Below, piece after piece: positions 12,701-24,571 of a DNA stretch of 64,000 nt. The position numbers and the translations under genes were made by a program. The stretch spans positions 13,371,693 through 13,435,692 of the forward strand of contig NC_051088.1 of assembly GCF_901709675.1 (NCBI RefSeq). The letters are read 5' to 3'. Each line of letters begins with the position of its first letter. Position 1 is the first letter of the stretch. The notes under the pieces are model-generated. The model saw nothing but the letters and a program-made list of their open reading frames with translations, searched no databases and had not been told where the DNA came from. The DNA comes from Syngnathus acus (lineage: Eukaryota; Chordata; Actinopteri; Syngnathiformes; Syngnathidae).

Positions 12701-14749
12701 CAATACATTTTTGTTAGCTTTAAAAGATGATCAAATCACAGCTTCCCTCAAATGCAAATAATGGAAAATATACAGTGATTATCACATTATGAGCACTTGC
12801 GCAATATAAGTGTGATAGCTGTCTCAAGTATTCCGTCTTTGTAAAGGTCTTTACCTTCAGAGAGGTATTCATTTAACAACAATTTCCCATGTTGTTGGAC
12901 CATGTTAAGTTTGTATGTTAATAACATTCATGAGACCTTTTATTATTATTATTATTTTTAATTTATTTTGTAAAAATAATTTGACACGTTTATTTGCATA
13001 GACTTATTTAAAGTTCTTATTAATATCTGGTGTCAGCTTTGCAATTGACTGTATCATCATGTCAATATGTCAACATGGAGACAGACAACCATCCGCATTG
13101 ACATTCAGTCACTAAGCGGAAAACTGAATAGTTAATTATGCATGGATTTTTTTATTGGCAAAAAATGAAAAATTCTAAAATGATTTATCATTAAAAATCA
13201 TCATGTTGACTACATGAATATTTATATTTACAACTGTGCGCTTCAGAGATATTGTGTTGACACTTTAAAGTATGAACTACGGAAAAAATCAAAAAGGAAT
13301 TTTGCACTTGACCGATGTAATGAAGACATTTTTATTTGCTACCCCATCACATATCAATTCAAAACAATGTTCATGACCACTAAATACATAGTGCCTTTTT
13401 TCAAAATTAAAAAAAAAAGAAAAAAATGCTGTGATGAGTCCAAGTGATACTACTCATTTCAAACAGCTTGTTTCCCCCCCACATGAGTCACTAGATCACA
13501 TTTAGACACAGAAAAACTTGCGAAACTGACGTAACAAAAACACATCACGCAAACCGTCTCTCACAGGATGCATCATGCTCCTTTATAGCTTGCCACGAAA
13601 TCTAGACATAGAGTATCAATCGTCGCCACTATACAGACAAGGTCAAACGATGTGCTTAATTTTTCCTCTTAAGAAGCTGCCACTTACTAGTACAGCACTA
13701 AGAAAGAATGCTTCAGAAAAATTTGCATGTATAGCCATATACAGTGTCTAATTCATGCTTGCCACTTTTGAAGAACAAAAGCTCCGCCACTGTTGCTTCT
13801 CTGTCTTGCAACATTTAGCAAACACCACAGAGATACTGTCTGAGGGCAATCTCAGCAGCAAACACAACACTGTCAGGCAGCCGGAATGCATGTTCGCTCG
13901 CGCCTGTGGCACTGGGATGTCTGTTGCCATGGTGATTCCCAGAATAACCCCACACAACAGTGATGTTTGATTGAATAAAGTTTGTGCGCTTCGACTTGAC
14001 TGTCTCTGAGTTGTCGTCAGAGTCAGGGACACAATTACCTCAACCACTCCCGCCTGCGACACCCCCAAGCGAAATGCGTATGAAACATATATTTTGTTAG
14101 AAAGCTGATATATGGCTCACACATTGAGTTATGGCAAAAATAAATAAAATAAATGGGCAGGGCACCGTGCACGATGGAACGTTCTTACATGCATGCGCGT
14201 ATTTAACACAGTGATTCACGAGCCACAACAGAAGCGACACTATAGAAAGCTGAGACAACACTGTTTCCCAGGGTAAGCCAGCACTGAGACGCACATGCAC
14301 ACAGAAAATCTTCAGAATTGATTCAGAAATATGCTGTTTCAATTTGTGTCAGCTCCCGTAAATACACGTTTTTTTTCTCATTTGTCATGAAAATTAAGGC
14401 TAAATATTTTTAGTCTATTTTTATTTTGTTTAATGTATTGGATTAATTTTTTTTTTCAAGTGACGCTGGAGTGTGAGACACTACTTTAGCCAGTAGATGT
14501 CAGGACTGTGTCACAATTAAACTGAGGGAATTTCAAGTGCGTGTGAATAATTTTTTTTTCATCTCCATTGTTTTCGTCATATGAAAATAAAACAATATTT
14601 TTTATATTCAACGAGAGAAAACTGCACTCTCTGTATGCTGAATATCAGGGAAGCTATTGTATATTTTAAATAGGGAAATAACATTTGAATTTACCATTAT
14701 TGTACAGTACTTTCTTACAGCCAAGGTTGTTGTGCATTGCTGTATGGAT

Positions 14750-14944
14750 AATGTTGAATTGATTACTTCACTGGTTCTTCTATATCAAACAATTTTCTTA
14801 GGTTCATTTACCTGACATGTTTCGGCGGGTTCTTTCGCCTTCATCAGAGTGACACTCTAAGAAAATTGTTTGATATAGAAGAACCAGTGAAGTAATTGAA
14901 AAAGAAAAAACAAGATGAACCTAGTACAACAAATGTTGAATTGA
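14750..14944. repeat. 39-bp perfect hairpin inside a 13-bp direct repeat
   Basis: Arms 14762-14800 and 14858-14896 are exact reverse complements, separated by a 57-base loop that contains GACATGTTTCGGCGGGTTCT and CGCCTTCATCAGAGTGAC. The whole is bracketed by AATGTTGAATTGA at 14750-14762 and 14932-14944, which looks like a target-site duplication. Probably a mobile-element insertion. Confidence 0.7.
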
Positions 14945-17900
14945 GTTTTAACTAATCTTTCAGGCTACATGTGATTTGAAATAAGAAAAAAAAAATAATG
15001 TTTCCAAAATGCTAAAAGGAAACACAAAAGTCAAAGTCAAAGTCTGCTTTATTGTCAATCTCTTCACATGCCAAGACACACAAAGAAATCGAAATTACGT
15101 TTCCACTATCCCACGGTGACGAGACATAGTACACGATATACATACAAGTAAACACAAAATAAAAACAAGAAGGCACAAACAATGAATAATAAGAGTGATG
15201 AATAAATAATAAATAAACAAATAACACAATAAATAAGAGGAGCAAAAGTTACTGCAGATGGGGATTAAACTCCCACTGTTCATAAAACCATATTCTACTG
15301 TCCAGTGCACATGTATGACAAAAATGCTATTTAAAATATGAATAAAATAGAAGCATACATACAAATATATGCTTTTAATATATTTCACATTTGATCATAC
15401 ATTTTCTATATAATGCATGTATAAAAGATCCACTGTCCTACCTGACCAAAATATCAGGTACAATAATTCATTTTGTACATTTTTTCCACAAAAATCAACT
15501 CAGCCATCCAGTACTAGAAAGCTGATAGCTACACTATCGCACCATCAGAATAGAAACACAACACGTAATTTATCGTGTGGCCTTAGACCGCAAAAAGATT
15601 CCCAGAAGGTGGTTGAACAACAGAGCCTGTTCCATCTTAAGAGGGACATAATTGGCTGTTAGAGGCCTCTTATTATGGCAGAAACCTGTAGGGGTCCATG
15701 ATGCTAAATACTTGTTAACACGCCATGTGTGACGGTTGCTGTGCATCATTGTAGCAATGCATTTGTTGGGATTAGTTCATCTTGGTAATGGAGCCAACCT
15801 GTGCATTCATACTGTAATTACACGCTTGAGTATCTGTACTGTTGGTTGTGATTAAATTAAAATACTGCAAAAAAAGTTTTTGATGCTATTTCTGAAGGCT
15901 CTAATTACAATCTCATAGGGCAAAGCAAGAGACGGTTCACACATAGCGATTTCTTGGATTTACACCCAGCAGAGTGCTGATACAGTATGAAACACAGCTA
16001 GTGCAGTCTCAATCTTGGCATGTATATTTATTTTTCATACCGAGTATGGATTGCAGAAAATAAAATGATTCAAAGAACCATTACATTTACTGAGGATCTA
16101 AATAAAGTTACACAAGAATGTTTATTTTCACCATTTTACACGTCCATCCCTTCATTTTCCAAATGGCTTGAAATGAATTGAGGCAGTTTGTTTGTGTCAG
16201 AGTTGTTTTCTTATATACTTATATTAAAATTTACAACTGTTGTCCCAGACTGTTTTCAGGATAATCTTAACACATCCAATAAAAAATAACTAAATCATGT
16301 TTATTGTTCTGATAAAAGTCAAGTCCTAAATGTATTTATTTGTTTATTTATCTATTTATCCATTCATTCATTTATTTATTCAATAATATTTCTTCTTCTT
16401 CTTCGTATGGAGGAGATGGTTCTTTGAAAGTGTAGTTGTGTTAGTTAGCCAACTGACTAGAGTGTCATCTATGGAGGTCAGACCATGGGCCCCATTAGGA
16501 TGGCGGTAGATGGGGCAAGATGTTATAACATGGTCTGCAGTCTGGGGCTCATTTTGTTTACCTCTTCGTGGTGAGCCCTGGAAACTGGATACTGTCTGAC
16601 ATGTCCAGGCTGAAAACGATACTTTGGAGTGGCTTTCGGGGTGGTGAAAGGATAGACCCTTGGAAACGAAAGCAAAAAGGTGTTTTAATAATACTAAGGT
16701 GTTAATACTATACATTATAAATGCCTCTAACCATATTCCTTTTTGGTATGTTCCTAAAGATTACGTAAAAAGCCTCCTGATCCTATGACCCCCTCATTAT
16801 TACCAGTTGGTACAGGCCACAATGCCTACTTTCACTCACCCTGTCTCTAAGCTGCTGCACAGTGTGCAAGATTGTGTGTGTGCTTGTGGGAGAAAAAGAG
16901 AGAGCGGAGAGAGGCGAGGAGGGGGGGCAACAAGGATGCAAGTGTGAAGCAGCGTGAGGGGAACCGAGAAAGAACGACTGGGGCGATCACAAAGGAGAAA
17001 GGGAATCAGCAAGAGCAGATTAATCGTGTAGTTCTAATAGCCTGCTGCTAAAGTGTAGAGATGCAATGACTAGATGATCTGCTGTGACGCGCGCCCGCAT
17101 CCTGTCCTGCAGCCTTGACAGGAGGTGACAAGACAAATTGACACACGCCGCTCCAACACTGCATCATGTCATCTACAGGGTCAACCAAACACAACAAACG
17201 CCTGGCGTGTAAGTAACCAAATCATATTGTTTGATTTAAGTGCGAGATTATGCAATGTGCGCAATTTGTACGTATACCTACTTATTCACCATCTTTCCTT
17301 TATCTTGATTTATTCTAATTGAGCTGAGGCTACGTATGTTTGATGACTTTGTTTTGCTTGTTCCTAGCTAATGTAAACAAGAACCAGCTCTCTATGCGTG
17401 AAAGATGTCTGTTGAACTTTGGAGCATACAGATTGTACCACTGTTCTAGAAAATATTGATACATTTATTGACTCATCAACAATTTGCTGTTTATTGCCAT
17501 AAAAGTATTATTGCAGTTGTTCTGTCAACCTTTCTTTATAGGAGCAAGACCAACATAAAAACAGAAGAGGCGACCAACGTTTTGCTTTTTGAGTAACCTC
17601 ACCAGTCAAAATATCACTTGACTTATATTTTAGCCTCTTTAAAAGGATAATGCTGGTGCCTTATATTTAATGTGGAAGGTAGAGCACGTACATAAATGGA
17701 GCCTACCAAAAGCCCTCGTTTTTCAGATGGCAGTGGGAAAGAGAAGAGCTCTGTTGCATTTAGCTGGATTGATGATCCTTAATGGCTTTGGGAATGTGGA
17801 TTGAAGTGGCCTGGGAATACGCATCATGGCTGAAGATGCAATCACAGTTTGGGGTTTGGCGGGGATTTGGAAATGGAGGCAAAGTGCAGTGGAAATATCA

Positions 17901-20421
17901 GTACACAGATTATTATGGTTTACATTCATTCTAGCGACAAAGACAGTGTTCACATCAAGGAGCGTGTGGTGTTGGGGGTCGTGTGGTGTCATGCTGCCGT
18001 TGTGCAGTGATCTCACACATAAATGATTCAGCCTTGATGGTCTGCATTGGCTGTTCAGTCAACAGGGGGGGGGGGGGGGAGTGATTGGCTAATAGCAGTA
18101 ATACCTAAAGATGATGAGACTGTGCACTGTAGAGAGCTGAGTCTCAATCTCACTAATCCCTTGGGGAGAAATAGAAGCTGCGGGTCGTCTAGGCGGAATG
18201 GAGCTGGAGATGGATGAGCTGTCAAATGTGACTGGAGTGAAAATACAATCCCTTTTCCAAACAACAACATAGTCACTTTTCCATGAAAGCATAAAAGCAA
18301 TCACGGGATTTCCTCTTACTCGTCACAAGGGGGATCGAAAGCCTTATCATGTGATTGTTGGGTTCAATAGGAACTTTTGTTCCAAGCTTGCAGTGGCGCA
18401 GTTCCTCGGGCTCTTGATCTATGACTGCACCAATAAAACCACCCAGAGCAGCCAATGACGCATGTTATTAACTGTTTTCATCACAGATACAAGTCAAAGA
18501 CAGTAGAGAGACACACCAATACAGTCTGAATACTCCAGTGAACAATCAATGCTTATTTTGACAGTAGATCAGGAAGGCACACCAGTTTAGACCCCCAAAA
18601 TCAACCTCTTGTGAAAGATGTTTATATATTGTGTCACATTCCTCTACGTAGTAAATTGCTAACAGGCAGATCACAACATAGACTTGTCTGAGGACATTTA
18701 ATTGACAATAGGTCAGATTACATAAAGCTCCATATGATACTCTCATCAATTTGTCTCAGCAAACATGCATGTAGATAGGTCTTGTACGGCGATGCACTAT
18801 AGAAGGGTGCAGCTGAAGAAGTGTACCAGCATTACATAAGAGTAAGCCTAAGGCTATTATGATTCACGGTGGGCTTAGACGGAGAAGGAACTTAGAAGCC
18901 ATTGGTCCTGACTCAGATCACAAATGTCATGGGAATTATGTGTCTTCTAAAATATCTAGATAAAATAATGTAACAAAATTGTAACTATATATATATATAT
19001 ATGCCGTAATAATGTTTATTTAATCTGTGGATAAATTATTCAATAGCCAAACTGATTAACAATTGTTTATTTTTGTCTGCAACATGTACCTACAGATTAT
19101 TGTTTCCAGTTGTTTGTGTAGCTAACGCAAAAGTGAAATCCACAACTTTTTGTTTTGAGGTGGGCAATGGCTGAGCTAAAGGATGTAATCAATTTAATGT
19201 TGAAGACGTGTGGATAAAAATCGATTGTTGCATACACTCGAACATTCCAATAGTGGATGGACTCAAAGCCAAGCGCTGCACCTCCTTTTCTAAGTAATGT
19301 CTTAGAGGCACTATATAATATATATATATATATATATAATGAGGCACTTGGACAATAGCATCACACTTCGACAGCAGCCATCACAGCTTTTCTCGCTTCC
19401 TTGACCTGCCACAGTAAATCCTTTCCATGTGACCTGTGTTCAGCAGTCCAGATCAGGATAAAGCAGCAGCCTAACAAGGAATGAACCAGTCGTACCCAAG
19501 TACTAGCAAAATGCACCGTGCATTCCAAGGAAACGTGTCTGCCTGCTTATCGATCAAATTCACCCAAATCTCGTTACACTGCTTGCGCCAATAGTTAGAG
19601 GTGGTGCCGGCAGGTTTAAAATTGAGTCTATTTTTAGCCACTGAATTGTCAGGTATGGAAAAGCTCTTGGAACACCCAGAATTGCAAAGACATATGAACC
19701 AAATTCCCAAACAAGCTTTAACACTAGTTTTAACTTTTAAAGACATATAAAAAAACAGAACTCAGCAGCAAAGGAGGAAAGCATGGCAGAATATCTACTT
19801 GTGTCTGTGCAGAAATTTTGAAACTGTCAACACAGAAGAAGTAAAGCAAATTTTGATGAAGGTTCCAGCAGCATCCATTTGCTTTGGACTGTGTAAATAT
19901 GCAAGTCATTCATGGGCACTCACTCATGAAACAGTACAATGTACATAACACTGGTGCACAGTGCACACTTTCAGACAAGATCACACACACTCACACACAC
20001 ATACGCACGCACATACACGAAAACGCGCTCTTGCACAAACGAATAAGAGCACTGGTGACATGAATCAAAGTGTCAGCCCATGCAGCCCAGTGGGGGCAGG
20101 CCCAATGTGTCAAGAATAATTTAGCACAGTTACACAACCAAAGCTGGTCAGTTGGGCAAAGCATCATACTAAAAAGGTGGACCTCAGGACAGATCTTCAT
20201 CTATGTACGGTGGGTATAGTAGAAGGTTCACACACCACTTCTTAAATAAGCCAGGTTTTTGTGATATAAAAATTAGGTTATGGGATTTTTTTAAATATGT
20301 GCATGAATCCACACAAGCATAAGGAGAAATGTAAAAGATTAGAATCCAGATCCCAATATGAGAAAGGTTGCTATTAGTGTTTGCGACATGTGTTACAGCT
20401 TGACTTATTGTCGTTGTTCAG
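14945..20421. other. No gene seen; probable dtnbp1 intron
   Basis: Includes the retroelement tail at 15030, a GA-rich patch (16880-16990), a run of 15 G (18065-18079) and TA tracts at 18985-19002 and 19316-19338. No splice-bounded exon was recognised before 20422. Confidence 0.45.
15030..15330. repeat. Dispersed retroelement tail (teleost type)
   Basis: Begins with AAAGTCAAAGTCAAAGTCTG and contains CTTTATTGTCAATCTCTTCA, GAAATTACGTTTCCACTATC and CCCACGGTGACGAGACATAG, a stretch I know as common in teleost genomes. Probable 3' end of a retroelement; family not assigned. Confidence 0.5.
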
Positions 20422-21457
20422 CGGAGACAGACAACTCCCAGAGAGTGTTGGACAACGATTCCACGCAGCATCTGAAACTGAGGGACAGACAACGCTTTTT
20501 TGAGGAGGTCTACCAGCAAGATGTGGATAACTACCTGCCCTCGGCTCACCTGCAGATTGATAGCAGGAAACGTAAGTGACAGTCGCAACTTTGGTTTAAG
20601 AAGAAAATACGCATTGGAGTTTTATAACAAACCACATAATGTAAGTTGGTATTCAAGCGATAGAACATAAACAGATAAGAGCCTTAATGGAGCCATTCAC
20701 ATCACAATGCCTCTCACGCATCACACAATGTTGAGCACTTCATAACGCAATTTGTGTTTGCAGCCCCCATGGGAAGTATCTCATCTATGGAGGTGAACGT
20801 GGATGTGCTAGAGCAAATGGACCTGATGGACATTTCGGACCAAGAGGCCCTAGATGTCTTCCTCAACTCCGGATCAGGAGGAGAGGAGGGAGAGCTAACA
20901 TCCCCTCTACCAGGTGCACAGACAAATTCCAAATAACACTTTCAAATAAATACATTCTCTATACATGGCAATATTTTTTGTCTCCTCTAGGTGGCACTCT
21001 CTGTTCAACTGACATTGACTTGCCAATTTCTATAACACTTTATTTGAACCAACAGTGTCATCTAGAGAGTCCAAATCTACAACAACTGGTTCATGATGCA
21101 ACTTTGAAGCTTCGTTTTCCTATCATGGGCATTTAAGAGCTTTTGTTTACAGATGGGGAGGATGAAGAGGATGAGGCGGATGAAGAGGCCGAGGTTGTCT
21201 ACAGGGTGTGTCCACCATTGCAACGGCAAAATGAAGTCCACAACGGCTCCAAGTCTCGCATGTCATCGACATCATCGAGCTCCAGCGATGCGAGCGGGGG
21301 CGGAGCAGACACACCTGTAATCCAGTCGGATGACGAAGAAATCCATGCTGACACCCAACTGCTGACCTCTGTTCCCCATACTAGGGATGAAGAAACAGAG
21401 GACGAGGACGAGGAGGAGACATGCCTTCTGACTAAATCCAAACAAAGACTGAAATAG
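20422..21457 (+). CDS. dtnbp1: Dysbindin-1, last three coding exons (partial; 5' part outside or undetected)
   Basis: Dysbindin is a cytosolic coiled-coil subunit of BLOC-1, which acts in sorting to lysosome-related organelles and synaptic vesicles. Three exons are visible: 20422-20571, 20764-20913 and 21153-21457, the last ending in TAG. They join in phase (xCG start, AAA C|CC, CCA G|AT) and give a 201-residue C-terminus. The first exon holds [18 protein letters not shown]. The second holds the family signature [19 protein letters not shown] followed by [14 protein letters not shown]. The third is the acidic, serine-rich PEST-like tail with [10 protein letters not shown]. All splice sites are canonical: ttgttcag, gtaagt, gtttgcag, gtgcac, gtttacag. 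The N-terminal and main coiled-coil exons were not found in the 20 kb upstream, so they lie outside the window or are short exons I missed. Which teleost paralogue this is cannot be told. Identity is strongly supported; completeness is unknown. Confidence 0.9.
20985..21125. mobile_element. dtnbp1: MITE with GAAGCTTCAAAT-type end (copy 2, left end truncated)
   Basis: Right end AACTTTGAAGCTTCGTTTTC then CTATCA, with the shared TCTAGGTGGCACTCT core. Inserted in the last intron of dtnbp1. The left inverted end is absent. Confidence 0.55.
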
Positions 21458-24400
21458 AGACAACAAGCTGTCCTCTCATTGTCTCATTTCATTTGCAGAG
21501 AAAACCGAGCATGATTCACCTGCTGTGATTTGTCCCCTTTGAAAACTTGTCGGTATTTATGCAAAAAGTGTATTCTTTACAACTTAAAGTACACATTTTC
21601 CCTCTCTTTGTTAATAGGAAAAAAACTGTCGGTTGAAGTTTGTGCTCTATGTTTCCGGATATTTAATGCAAATTACACTGTAGGAGTTTTTCACCGCCCA
21701 CACATTAAAATATTCTGGCTGCTTGCTGCCTGAGGAGAATCTTCCTCCTGCTCATTTTGACTTCAAAGCAGCCATGGTAAACAAGGAAGGAAGATGTATG
21801 AAAGTGCATCTTCACTTTGTAGGTTTTAAAAAAAAACAATATAGCAAATAACACAAAACCCAATCTGTGGTGGGTTCTTCAATAATGTAAATAACTTAAG
21901 TCAAGATAACTATTTTTTTTTATGACAAACATTTTGCAGGGTGTACTGGTTGAAATAGCTCCGATGTAGTAAAGGTTAACTCTATTCTTATCCCCTAGTC
22001 ATAGCAGGTTTTATGTTGCCATTACGCATCATTTTGAAAAAGATGGGTATGTTTCATTCCTAACACTGTCACGAATGGCACTCATGGAAAGTTTTGTAGC
22101 CATCGGTATGGGCCGTGATTTCTATTTTGTTTCACCAAATTTGCTAATTCATTTCTTCTAAATTGCTGTTCAGAGCAGTTATTTTTCTAAATTCCCCAAA
22201 GGTTTGGTAAAATTTCCGGTTGCGACTGTAAATACAGATTTTTACACAAAATTATTTTTCAATAAATGTATTGGTGAAACTCAACATTTGAATCACTGCC
22301 AAAACACTCTGATGACTATTTTAGCTATACTTGGTTGGCTTTTGTTAAAGTGGTAAATACGGGTCCTGCAATGTATGCAATTCGATAAACCTAAAAAAAG
22401 AGACTGTTAATCATTAATGTGGTTAAACTGAGAAAAATGATAGAAGTCATCATGGAAAGCTGATAAGGTGCATTTGAGGCTCAGCATAGATTTTTCATTT
22501 GATTTTAAAGACTGAATATTGTCGTTCTAATCTGTACGGCAAAAATAATGATCTGATCATATTTGCATTATGCATGATTTTACATCTCCACCACAAATAA
22601 GCCTGACCCTTGCTGCCAAACAGCACAAAAATAAAATGTGCATCTGTTTAATGTATTAAAACTCCCTTAAACAATCTTCTGAGACAAAGTAGTATATCCA
22701 AAAACACATTTCATTGAGCGAGTGGTAAAACCAGTTGTGAATGCATGCCTTTTTGTGACTATATGCTTTTCTGTTGTGCAACATCACTGTGTTGAAAGAC
22801 TCGACTCAACCGACACCTGTTATTAATGGATAAGTACTTAATCTGACATGTTGTCCCTCTCCTCTGTGTGAAAAGACTTTTGAACAAAGCCCATGATGTC
22901 AGTGTGTATGAATTTGAGTGGTGCAGGAGAATATGGAACCGGGGAGCTCAACTGGACTTCTTGTTCATACGTTGCCATCCATCATTATAGAGAATGTGAC
23001 CCATTTCTCAACTGCACTGTTACTATGTGTTACAACTTGTGCAGTTATTGAAGGTAGACTTTGATGTCATGCTGCAATAAGTATGTGGTTGTGGATTTAA
23101 AGATGTGTATGAAAGTTATTCAACTCACCAAGTTGGGGCATTTCCCAACACTTTGCAATCAAATTTTATGTGCATGTTGTTTCCTGTTTGGATGTTTTGC
23201 TCTCGTATGAATAAAAATGACAGAAATTATAAAAATTAACATGACTATTGACATGTTATTATTATTATTGTTATAATTATTGTTGTCATTGCTTTATTAG
23301 ATTTTTTTTTCGTGCTTCAGACACAGTTGCCGGTAAATGCTAGTCCTACAATTCTGCCAAAAAAAAAAAAAGACTGTACACTATGCAGGGGATGCAAGAA
23401 TCTCCTCTCTCATATTAGTCCTACTTGCTTTAAAAGGCACTTAAAGGGACATACAAGTAAAACGCAATACCACATAGATAAGCATAAGCAGTCAGGGCCT
23501 AATACTGACCGCCGTTTTGTTTACTTTGGTTTTACAAGTTTGTAATAGTTTATTGTTATATAGTTTTATAGTATAGTTTTATTTCGGTATTATTGGCGCC
23601 ACTGCTTGTTTTCACTCCACAGACGCATGAGGCAGACATACTGAGCATTATAGTAAAAAAATAAATAAATAAAGCATATATTTTTGTTACGCATAAATAG
23701 CCCAAAGCCTCTTTATAGATCTGGACCAGTTTCTCAACCAAGACACCTCTTCTAGACAGATGGTACTTTCCATGCCGAGTGTGAAAGACACTTTGTCATT
23801 GATATCCATGATCTACTTCACAAATGCACAACAGCAAAAAGCTTATATTTTACATCAAGCTTGGACACAAACTACTACTACTAAGCCGCGGGTATAAAAA
23901 ACCACAGGTGCCAAATCACGAGTAATGCGGGGGTCCGCTGTAATTATTACTGATCATGTCAATCAAAACCGAGCTTTGCTTATCTGTATAATTTTAATCG
24001 AGAATGTGCTTTTGGTTAGAACGCGCAGCTTTTGGCTGTACAGTTTCTCAAACAGCTTGGAACGTTGACATCAGACAAACAAGCCTTGGCAATCAATTTA
24101 AATATATTTATGTTTCCACTAAACTTTTTTTGTGAACTCAGAGTAGGAAATAAAACATGATGCGACCTTTGCTCCGATATGATTCACAAGAATAAAATAC
24201 AATTCAGTATTTGCCTATTTGTACAGCTGATACAGACCAGACACCTGGTTACCTGATCTGACCCGAATGGAGTGCAGCTGAGCTGTGAGTATTATTTCTC
24301 AGAATGAAGGTATACAGCTCAGTTAACATTAACATCAGCACATGAACACTTCTCAGATATGAAAAGACTCAACACACACGCATAGCCGAACGACAACCCC

Positions 24401-24571
24401 AACTACATAGAGGTGAGTGTACGTAGCAAGATCCCACAATAAATACAGCGCCTGTGCGCAAACACTCCTTTGTCGAGTGAAGCAACTGCCTGCCTGCAGG
24501 CGCAGTGTGTTCTTGTGTATCAACGCCGATTACAAGACCATCACAGAGGACATCGAGCAGGGAGGATCAGG
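21458..24571. other. dtnbp1 3' flank and cdh26 copy A upstream region
   Basis: Possible poly(A) signals AATAAA near 22261 and 23209. A + strand open frame at 23312-23545 has several Cys/His residues (CTLCRGCKNLLSH...CFKRHLKGH) but no matching family. Around 24480-24570 is the likely 5' UTR of cdh26 copy A. Confidence 0.4.

Larger units (their letters stand above)
5542..14749. other. No gene seen; repeats and unique DNA
   Basis: Holds the telomere-like repeat, the SINE-like head, the MITE at 9541 and a CT tract (10313-10372). Several GC-moderate patches (for example 11000-12500, with GGCGCGCC near 12462) could hold regulatory DNA, but nothing specific is visible. Confidence 0.45.
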
